A stretch of 64,000 bases of DNA, taken from contig MBPM02000035.1 in the NCBI GenBank assembly GCA_001695595.3, positions 372,001 to 436,000 of the forward strand, given 5' to 3'. Both the position numbers and the translations under genes were made by a program. Source of the DNA: Plasmopara viticola (lineage: Eukaryota > Oomycota > Peronosporomycetes > Peronosporales > Peronosporaceae). How positions within the stretch are numbered: position 1 is the first letter of the stretch; every line of letters begins with the position of its first letter. Below are positions 55,464 to 64,000 of the stretch, one piece after another. Under the pieces are notes generated by a model that made no database searches, had not been told where the DNA came from, and saw only the letters and a list, made by a program, of their open reading frames with translations.

Positions 55464-55529
55464 ATTGCCGCCAAACAAACGAGTAGTGAAAGAAATTGCT
55501 AGTCGTTACTTGCGCTTTTCGTCCCTTGT

Positions 55530-56560
55530 CCCGTTTATTTTTCGTCGTCGTCCAAAGGCATTTGACCACTGTTCGCATAAGCCGGGGGTTAGCTGAGAGT
55601 CTCGACTGAAAAGGATGCCTTCATGCAAACCATGAAGTTGAAACATAGTATCTACTAAGACAAGTGCTGTTAATTCCGCGTCGATACATCTCGAATGACT
55701 GTCACATGGACCATCTTGCTAATTGAGTCTCCTTTGACAAATACGCCGTTTTACCCTTGCAAGTCTGCTGTAAGTTCCGAGACGAAGTCAATGCTCACGA
55801 ACTCCCAACTGTCACTCAGGACAGGAAGTGGACGAAGTTGAGCCTGACCTGAACTCGAAGGCTTTACGCGCTGATACACCCCACACGTGCACATGTGTTT
55901 GCGTACTAATTTGTGTTTTAAGGGCCAATAATGGTCACGAAAGACTTAAATAGTCCTCTCATGCCCGAAGTGACCCTCAGGAGACTATCATGGTAATTGA
56001 ACGGCAGACAATGACAATTGGGACCATAATTTATAGTATTCTTCCTCGTTAATCCCAGATCGAAGTAATCTTTCGCGACCTGATTGTCGGCCGATCCTCG
56101 ATTGCTACTTTGCGACAGCTTTTGTAGACTCTCATCCCTTCGATCTTTGAGATAGCGCACCATATCTCTACTGCTTCGCAGTAAGACGTATCGAGAGCGC
56201 ATCAGACAAAATGATCCTTCTTTCACACTTATAATGTACAACAAATTTTTACATGAAATACACCTTGCCATTCCTTGGTACATATGAGGGGTCTTTTCTG
56301 CAGTGGACAATTATGTATGATCTGAGTAGGTCACAAAGCGCTATTCACCCAGAAAGTGAACTTGGAACATGACAAGGGCATACTTCCTCGCGAGTAGCTC
56401 CTTCTTTCGCTGACTTCAAATGTCTCGATTGATTGAAGATAACTCTCTCGTGACCATTGCTATCGTGTTGCATAGATGCACATCCGAATGAAAACAACAT
56501 GAAATGGCTTGGATATGTCAGGAACTGCAAGCACAGAGGCTTCGCAAAAATCCGCTTGAA
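55530..56560 (-). pseudogene. Ty3/Gypsy RNase H-integrase remnant, right arm
   Basis: Mirror of 39400-40440. RNase H M-Q-H-D-S-N-G-H-E-R lies at 56345-56530. A 130-codon frame at 55918-56310 spans the connection to the integrase zinc region. The integrase core (S-I-D-F-V) lies at 55780-55800. Stops interrupt it. Confidence 0.7.
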
Positions 56561-58090
56561 GAGCCCAAACTCATTCTGTGTTTGTTGCTCCCCCTTTCAC
56601 TCAGTGTCTTTCTTAAGCAAGCGGGTTAGCGGCTAAACCATTTTAGTATAGTTCCGCGCGAGCTATTGTAAATAGCTGACCCAACCATTGCCGTAGTTGA
56701 TTCCCGTTCTACGTTGTGCGCCGATATTGCCCGCCTTGATCTCCAATTCTTCCTTGTAGAACAACCAAGGACTGGAATCTTTAGCGCGCAGAAGATACTC
56801 TCTTTTAGATCTGATTTTTTAGCGTCACTTACAATTAAAAATTCTTGAGATGAACTTCTAGATCGCTTGATTGTGCTCAGCTTTTGTATGGACAAAAACA
56901 CCGTCGTGGAGCAAAGTCTCGCATGTGGCGGAGAATGTTGACCATTATGCGATTGAAAGGTCTACCTTTCCAACACTTGGGGCACCAGAAGCTATTCTCG
57001 AAGTATACTATTTGGCGCGTTCACAGCCTTTAAAGAAACGTCTTTGTCTTGCATACGGATCTGATAGAGTCATTACATCAGATCTCGAACGCTGTTTACA
57101 TTTCTACCAAGAGGCAAGAGGTGGTTTCCGAGCGGGATGGTGGCATCGCTCAGCTTATTGAAAAAATGATCAATTTGCCTATCACATGTTGCTTTCTCCA
57201 CGCAGGAGGTCGGACTGCAGTGCAATGATTTACTTTACGCATAGGTTCGACCTTTTGATGCTTCTCGAAGAGCTCATCGATCGCTTCAACTTGATGCTTC
57301 GGCAAAGGTTTTCGCCTCGTCACTCAAAATTTGGTATTTGGGGTCAAGTCAATCGCGGAATGAACACCAAATACGTGTATATGTCACATCTAAGATCCTT
57401 ATGAGCAAGAGAAGGTGCGCCAGAGGTAGCGACTGCTTTTTGTCAAGCAGCATTTGAAGAAGCAGCACGTGTGGCGTCTTCTTAAGCGGGCTTCATATGT
57501 GACAAGCGAGGATTTTTTTTCAGCTTAAGCGTATAGATCCCAAACGGAGTCTGTCTGAGAATCCAGCCGTGTGCTATCCTGTACAATGTACTGTAATCGT
57601 TGACAAACTGTAAATTATGAAGTCTGCAATGCCAATGCGGTTCACGCAATGACGGGCTTTACATCTTATGCTGTAATGATTAATGCAATAAGTCCAAGTA
57701 GTGTTTAGTGCATTGAGGCGTTTCAGAGCGATAGTTGGTTCATGTCGGATGTATAACGGTACTGCACCAATGCGCTGCTAATCGATTACACGGAAAGAAA
57801 GATGCCTTGGAGTGTGTCAAGTGCAAAGACCGAGGTGAAGTTTAATTTGCATGACTCTCAAACAGTTGCGCTGTCTCATTTGTGGGTTAGAGTAGATCTA
57901 AAGGTCACGCTTCACGCATAGGACCTGACCAAGAAAGTGTATTTACTGCTGGCTGGGGCAGCTCAAGGCATAACGGTGAAGATTACCGGCGACAATGGTG
58001 TGGTCAGGAGCACGTGGTGACGGGCCAAAAGCAAGGCATTCTGAACTATTTTATCACAGACGGCGACGCGGAGTGCCATGTACTCAATTA
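56561..58090. repeat. Right-arm sequence without recognised domain
   Basis: Mirror of 37970-39380. It keeps the ~73 bp near 57520-57595 that the left arm lost. Confidence 0.45.
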
Positions 58091-59384
58091 AAGCCGAGCT
58101 TTAGCATTGTCGACTAAATAACGCAACGTTAAAGACAGTGAGCGCCACAAATGGAACAGCTGGGCGTCGACACGGCTTTTCTCAACAGTGTGTTGACGGA
58201 CAACGTTCTTATGGAAGTTCCGCTTGGTGTCGACAATTCTCAAGGATACATATGTCAACTAAACAAGGCAATCTACGGACTTAAGCAAGCAGCAAGTGCC
58301 TGGAACAAGACGATACATCGTGTCTTCGTGAGAGATGGCTTCAAGAGTAGCGGGGCAAATTAATGTGTATATGTCAAGAGCAGTAAAAAATTTCTTGCTT
58401 ACGTTGGACTACATGTGAATGACATGATTATCGCAGCAAGAACCAGCAAAGAAATAATCAAGTGAAGGGAGTACTCAAGAATGCTTTCAAGATGAAGGAG
58501 CTGGGCAAGGCGAAATTTATTTTGGGCATGAAAATTGATCACGACAGGTCAGCTGGAACATTGATGATCGAACAGACTCGCTACATCGACGACATGGTCA
58601 AGCGATTCGGTCAACAAGATGCCAAGAGCGTTGATAACCCATGCGTATCAGAATTGAAGTTGTCGCCAAAGCAGTCACCAACAATGGAAGATGGAGTGTT
58701 GACAATGCGGTCGAAGCTTGCTGTACATAACCACATGTACTCGGCCTGATATTGCTTACGTTGTGACACAGCTATCACGTTTTCTGGAGAATCCGAGATT
58801 TCAACAATGGACCGCAGCAATTCGAGTCGAACGGTATCTGAAGACAACGCGCCAAATCGGTATCGTCTATCGAGGAAGTGGAAGCGTTGCGGTTAAAGCA
58901 TACTCGGGTGCAGATTGGGGCAGCAACACGGATGACAGACGCTCGATCTCGGACATTATGGTCATGATTGTGAGCGAGCCAGTCGAAGAACTGGCTAACA
59001 GTTGCGTTGAGCTCATCGGAAGCTGAGTATATGGCTCTCAGTCCATGCATACAAGAAGTTCTTTGGACGCAGGCAATGCTAAAGGACATGGGTCACGAGC
59101 AAGTTGAAAGAACACGGGTATGGGAAGACAATCAAGGTGCTATTGCGTTGGCCAGTAACGCTGGATACCATGCTAGGGCGAAGCATGTGGACATAAAGCA
59201 CCACTTTATTCGTGAGAACGTGCGAGAAGGACTATTGAAGATCGATTACATCGACACGAAGAGTCAGCTTGCAGATATGCTGACAAGGCACTTGGAACCA
59301 AGATGCTGAAATATCTGTGCGAAGCCTTCGAAGTCAAGACTAAGTCAGCACCAAAGCACACACAGCATTAGCGGTGAGTGGGAG
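58091..59384 (+). pseudogene. Ty1/Copia RT-RNase H remnant, right arm
   Basis: RT D-T-A-F-L-N (the first RT catalytic Asp region) to S-A-W-N-K-T at 58151-58363, F-K-M-K-E-L-G-K-A-K-F-I-L-G-M at 58462 onward, R-P-D-I-A-Y-V-V-T-Q at 58737, the RNase H S-S-E-A-E-Y-M-A-L-S at 59007 and K-H-V-D-I-K-H-H-F at about 59185, ending L-A-D-M-L-T-R-H-L. Frameshifts separate the segments. The integrase is absent upstream, as in the left arm. Confidence 0.8.
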
Positions 59385-59525
59385 TGTTAAAAATACACTG
59401 CTGAATGCATGTTGAACGGGTAAATGGCGTCACAGTATTTACAAGTACGTCAAAATTATGAATTCCATATGGCAGCCGTTTATTAGTCTAGATTAATATA
59501 TTCACTTCGGTTTTACCTTTTACTC
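59385..59525 (+). mobile_element. Copia LTR, truncated at a duplication junction
   Basis: Starts TGTTAAAAATAC after the GAGTGGGAG polypurine tract and follows the 36493-36638 LTR, but stops at TTTTACTC. The next base already belongs to the direct copy of 35378 onward. Confidence 0.75.
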
Positions 59526-59627
59526 GCCTGCAGTTATCTGGACCGTTGCTCAAATCTGTAAATCAAACGCATTCTCACAAACGTGATTCTTTTATGTATA
59601 CAAAACGAGCCAGAAATACATCGTTGA

Positions 59628-60190
59628 GTTAGCGCGTAAGCTTTCTCGAAAGCCTCACCATCACGATATGGTGTTCTAGTTGCCCCCCACACTCGTGCTC
59701 ACTACTGGATTATGCGTCGAATTTAAGGTTCTTTTCGACGAGTTGGCAGGTAGGCACAGACACTGGACGGGGATCGAATTCAGGTCGCGTCAGTTTACTT
59801 TCACCCGGAGTACAATTTTGGTACCGGGAGCTATGATTTTGCTCTGTTGAAATTGGCCAAACGACCACGTTCGAGCCCGTCCTGCTTCCTAATGCGAACG
59901 AGTCGGACACTGACATGATGGCAAGAGCTATGGGCTGGGGCTTTCCAACAGCACATTACTGCTGGCTGTCAAACCGGAAGTGTGGAGCTGGGAGGACTGC
60001 TTTGTGGAACTTAATATTGATAGTACGAGCATATTCGCGGGTGGCGTCAAGGTTATGGACGCGTGCGAGGGTGATAATGGAGGTCCACTAATTAAAGAGC
60101 AGGAATATGGTGACATTCTAATTGCTCCGGTTGGTTCCGCGCGTGTCGTCCGCTGTCCCATGGATTGACTTCACGATTGCGAGTCTTTAA
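59628..60190 (+). pseudogene. GIP-like pseudogene, copy F2
   Basis: Near-identical twin of 35480-36042 with the same missing N-terminus, frame breaks and Ser-loop Asn (E-G-D-N-G-G-P). Only a few base changes distinguish the two. The shared lesions show that decay preceded the duplication. Confidence 0.75.
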
Positions 60191-60640
60191 AAGCAATCAC
60201 TCTACGACCATTGGGTTTTCTTTACATAGCCACTTTAAAAATGTTTATTGGTAATAACATTAATCAGTTGTACTATCGGCCGGGTAGCGCAGACCAGACC
60301 ATTTGGTCACGGTTCTACATTTGAACGCCGGAAAAGTTTCTGTCAATGCGAGCATGGGTTCTCGCTAAGAATACTTTGACAGGAGCTGCGCGAAAAAAAA
60401 AATGATCACTTGGCGTTCTACTCGACACACCCCGTAAACACAATAATATTTGGCTCAGTAGCATTGTCTGCACCTGAATCTCATTATGCTCTTCACAATA
60501 TTTGGAAAAGTAGCATTTCTCACCGTCACCTATAGGCGTTGGAAGCATTTATGACCCATACAAGAAGCGCCCTTCGATACGTAATTCTGAGCAGTCGCTG
60601 ACGATCTAGCTACGGAAAGGACCTATAATAGAGCGAATTG

Positions 60641-60786
60641 TGTTGAGTAAAAGGTAAAAACCGAAGTGAATATATAAATCTAGACTAATAAACGGCTGAC
60701 ATATGGAATTACTAATTGTGACGTACTTGTAAATACTGTGACGCCATTTACCTGTTCAACATGCATTCAGCAGTGTATTTTTAACA
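60641..60786 (-). mobile_element. Copia LTR, direct-duplication copy
   Basis: Full 146-bp LTR with TGTT/AACA ends, twin of 36493-36638. Confidence 0.8.
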
Positions 60787-62060
60787 CTCCCACTCACCGC
60801 TAATGCTGTGTGTGCTTTGGTGCTGACTTAGTCTTGACTTCGAAGGCTTCGCACAGATATTTCAGCATCTTGGTTCATAGTGCCTTGTCAGCATATCTGC
60901 AAGCTGACTCATCGTGTCGATGTAATGGATCTTCAAGAGTCCTTCTTGCACGTTCTCACGAATAAAGTGGTGCTTTATGTCCACATGCTTCGTCCTAGCA
61001 TGGTATCCAGCGTTATTGGCCAACGCAATAGCACCTTGATTGTCTTCCCTTACCCGTGTTCCTTCAACTTGCTCGTGACCCATGTCCTTTAGCATTGCCT
61101 GCGTCCAAAGAACTTCTTGTGTGCGTGGACTGAGAGCCATATACTCAGCTTCCCCTGAGCTCAGCGCAGGTGCTAGCCAGTACTTCGACTGGCACGCTCG
61201 CAATCATGACCATAATGTCCGAGATTGAGCGGCTGTCATCCGTGTTGCTGCCTCAATCTGCACCCGAGTATGCTTTAACCGCAACGCTCCTACTTCCTCG
61301 ATAGACGATACCGATTCGGCGCGTAGTCTTCAGATACCGTTCGACTCGAATTGCTGCGGTCCATTGTTGAAGTCTCGAGTTCTCCAGAAAACGTGATAGC
61401 TGTGTCACCACGTAAGCAATATCAGGCCGAGTACATGTCGTTATGTACAGCAAGCATCCAATCTAAGAGCGATAGGGCTACGACCGCATTGTCAACACTC
61501 CCTCTTCCGTTGTTGGTGACTGCTTTGGCGTCAACTTCAATCCTGATACGCATGGGTTATCAACGCTATTGGCATCTTGTTGACCGAATTGCTTGACCAT
61601 GTCGTCGATGTAGCGAGTCTGTTCGATCATCAATGTTCCAGCTGACCTATCGTGATCAATTTCCATGCCCAAAATAAATTTCGCCTTGCCCTGCTCCTTC
61701 ATCTTGAAAGCATTCTTGAGTACTCCCTTCACTTGATTATTTCTTTGCTAGTTCTTGCTGCGATAATCATGTCATTCACATGTAGTCCAACGTAAGCAAA
61801 TTTTTTCTACTGCTCTTGACATATACACATTAATCTGCCCCGCAACTCTTGAAGCCATCTCTCACGAAGACACGATGTATCGTCTTGTTCCAGGCACTTG
61901 CTGCTTGTTTAAGTCCGTAAATAGCCTTGTTTAGTTGACATATGTATCCTTGAGCATCGTCGACACAAAGCGGAACTTCCGTAAAACGTTGTCCGTCAAC
62001 ACACTGTTGAGAAAAGCCGTGTCGACGCCCAGCTGTTCCATTTGTGGCGCTCACTGTCTT
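60787..62060 (-). pseudogene. Ty1/Copia RT-RNase H remnant, direct-duplication copy
   Basis: Twin of 36639-37910. Its RNase H frame is longer (60862-61203, 113 codons) and reaches L-A-D-M-L-T-R-H near the end, whereas the first copy has an earlier stop. Confidence 0.8.
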
Positions 62061-64000
62061 TAACGTTGCGTTATTTAGTCGACAATGCTAAAGCTCGGCT
62101 TCAATTGAATACATGGCACTCCGCGTCGCCGTCCGTGATAAAATAGTTCAGCATGCCTTGCTTTTGACCCGTCACCACGTGCTCCTTACCACACCCTTGT
62201 CGCCGGTAATCTTCACCGTTATACCTTGAGCTGCCCCAGCCAGCAGTAAATACACTTTCTCGGTCAGGTCCTATGCGTGAAGCGTGACCTTTAGATCTGC
62301 TCTAACCCACAAATGAGGCTGCGCAACGGTTTGAGAGTCATGCAAATTAAACTTCACCTCGGTCTTTGCACTGGACACACTCCAAGGCATCTTTCTTTCC
62401 GTTTAATCGATTAGCAGCGCATTGGTGCAATACCGTTATGCATCCGACATGAACCAACTATCGCTCTGAAACGCCTCAATGCACTAAACACTACTTGGAC
62501 TTATTGCATAGATTATTAAAGCATAAGATGTAAAGCCCGTCATTGCGTGAACCGCATTGGCATTGCAGACTTCATAATTTACAGTTTGTCAACGAATGTG
62601 GTACATTTTACAGGATAGCACACGGTTGGATTCTCAGACAGACTCCGTTTGGGATCTATGCGCTTAAGCTGAAAAAAAATCCTCGCTTGTCACATATGAA
62701 GCCCGCTTAAGAAGACGCCACACGTGCTGCTTCTTCAAATGCTGCTTGACAAAAAGCAGTCGCTACCTCTGGCGCACCTTCTCTTGCTCATAAGGATCTT
62801 AGATGTGACATATACACGTATTTGGTGTTCATTCCGCGATTGACTTGACCCCAAATACCAAATTTTGAGTGACGAGGCGAAAACCTTTGCCGAAGCATCA
62901 AGTTGAAGCGATCGATGAGCTCTTCGAGAAGCATCAAAAGGTCGAACCTATGCGTAAAGTAAATCATTGCACTGCAGTCCGACCTCCTGCGTGGAGAAAG
63001 CAACATGTGATAGGCAAATTGATCATTTTTTCAATAAGCTGAGCGATGCCACCATCCCGCTCGGAAACCACCTCTTGCCTCTTGGTAGAAATGTAAACAG
63101 CGTTCGAGATCTGATGTAATGACTCTATCAGATCCGTATGCAAGACAAAGACGTTTCTCTAAAGGCTGTGAACGCGCCAAATAGTATACTTCGAGAATAG
63201 CTTCTGGTGCCACAAGTGTTGAAAAGGTAGACCTTTCAATCGCATAATGGTCAACATTCTCCGTCACATGCGAGACTTTGCTCCACGACGGTGTTTTTGT
63301 CCATACAAAAGCTGAGAAAAATCAAGCGATCTAGAAGTTCATCTTAAGAATCTTTAATTGTAAGTGACGCTAAAAAATCAGATCTAAACGAGAGTATCTT
63401 CTGCGCGCTAAAGATTCCAGTCGTTGGTTGTTCTACAAGGGAGAATTGGAGATCAAGGCGGGCAATATCGGCGCACAACGTAGAACGGGAATCAACTACG
63501 GCAATGGTTGGGTCAGCTATTTACAATAGCTCACGCGGAATTATACTGAAATGGTTTAGCCGCTAACCCGCTTGCTTAAGAAAGACACTGAGTGAAAGGG
63601 GGAGCAACAAACACAGAATGAGTTTGGGCCCATCAAGCGGATTTGTGCGAAGCCTCTGTGCTTGCAGTCCCTGACATTTCCAAGCCAATTCATGTTGTTT
63701 TCATTCGGATGTGCATCTATGCAACACGATAGCAATGGTCATGAGAGAGTTATCTTCAATCAATCGAGACATTTGAAGTCAGCGAAAGAAGGAGCTACTC
63801 GCGAGGAAGTATGCCCTTGTCATGTTCCAAGTTCACTTTCTGGGTGAATAGCGCTTCGTGACCTACTCAGATCATACATAATTGTCCACTGCAGAAAAGA
63901 CCCCTCATATGTACCAAGGAATGGCAAGGTGTATTTCATGTAAAAATTTGTCGTACAATATAAGTGTGAAAGAAGGATCATTTTGTCTGATGCGCTCTCG
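62061..64000. repeat. Arm-repeat sequence and start of a Gypsy RNase H remnant, cut by the window end
   Basis: Twin of 37913-39778. The plus-strand RNase H segment M-Q-H-D-S-N-G-H-E-R lies at 63662-63847. No other domain is recognised. Confidence 0.55.

Larger units (their letters stand above)
51985..59525. repeat. Right arm of the large inverted repeat
   Basis: Mirror of 36493-43985. It starts near the TTAGAGACCGTCGATC stretch and ends inside the Copia LTR, which loses its terminal AACA at the junction with the direct duplication. It also parallels 19.4-25.8 kb in direct orientation at lower identity. Confidence 0.85.
59526..64000. repeat. Segmental duplication, second copy (runs off the window)
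   Basis: Direct near-identical copy of 35378-39778. It retains the ~73 bp near 62600-62680 missing from the first copy. Confidence 0.85.

Overview
The window looks like a repeat-rich accessory region of a eukaryotic genome, most likely a plant-associated Peronosporales oomycete (Phytophthora or a downy mildew). The main evidence is a cluster of intronless, secreted, catalytically altered S1 (trypsin-like) proteins that match the oomycete glucanase-inhibitor protein (GIP) family. They sit among decayed Ty1/Copia and Ty3/Gypsy elements, a LINE with short derivatives, and one tRNA-derived SINE candidate. No prokaryotic operon structure, rRNA, CRISPR array or functional tRNA gene is visible. The species cannot be named from this sequence alone.

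Layout. 1-2.65 kb: degenerate repeat, then an LTR split by an internally deleted LINE. 2.65-5.1 kb: a SINE-like LINE derivative, intact GIP-like gene D (minus strand) and a GIP fragment. 5.1-10.65 kb: unrecognised sequence, LTR and Gypsy pol fragments, and a Mutator-like transposase remnant. 10.7-13.7 kb: duplicated GIP-flank blocks, a broken GIP gene (E) and another LINE derivative. 13.98-14.23 kb: SINE candidate. 14.3-25.5 kb: degenerate retroelement sequence related to the later palindrome arms. 25.5-33.8 kb: Copia integrase fragment, then a tandem pair of intact minus-strand GIP-like genes (A and B), with two LINE derivatives flanking an inverted segment, then a GIP fragment and a minisatellite. 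35.4-64 kb: a large inverted repeat (about 36.5-44.0 kb against 52.0-59.5 kb) around an 8 kb spacer holding intact GIP-like gene C. A near-identical direct copy of 35.38-39.78 kb follows at 59.53 kb and runs off the window end.

Four GIP-like genes (A, B, C, D) are intact and encode 255-259 residues. All have a signal peptide, S1 cysteines, the S1-pocket Asp and the catalytic Asp, but the catalytic His is Leu or Ser and the nucleophilic Ser is Thr or Asn. They are predicted to be secreted non-proteolytic inhibitors or decoys. All four share an upstream motif at exactly the same distance from the ATG (-45 to -60). A, B and C also share a palindrome AACCCTA-N-TAGGGTT 240-275 bp upstream. At least seven further GIP copies are broken. 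The region therefore shows birth and death of a secreted gene family, driven by tandem and inverted duplication in repeat-rich DNA.

The least ordinary observations are: a 324-328 bp non-autonomous LINE derivative with fixed internal junctions and 12-bp target duplications; an inversion in the GIP-A upstream region bounded by two oppositely oriented copies of that element; the mosaic structure of GIP-C; the exact-spacing promoter motif; and the palindrome-plus-direct-copy architecture.
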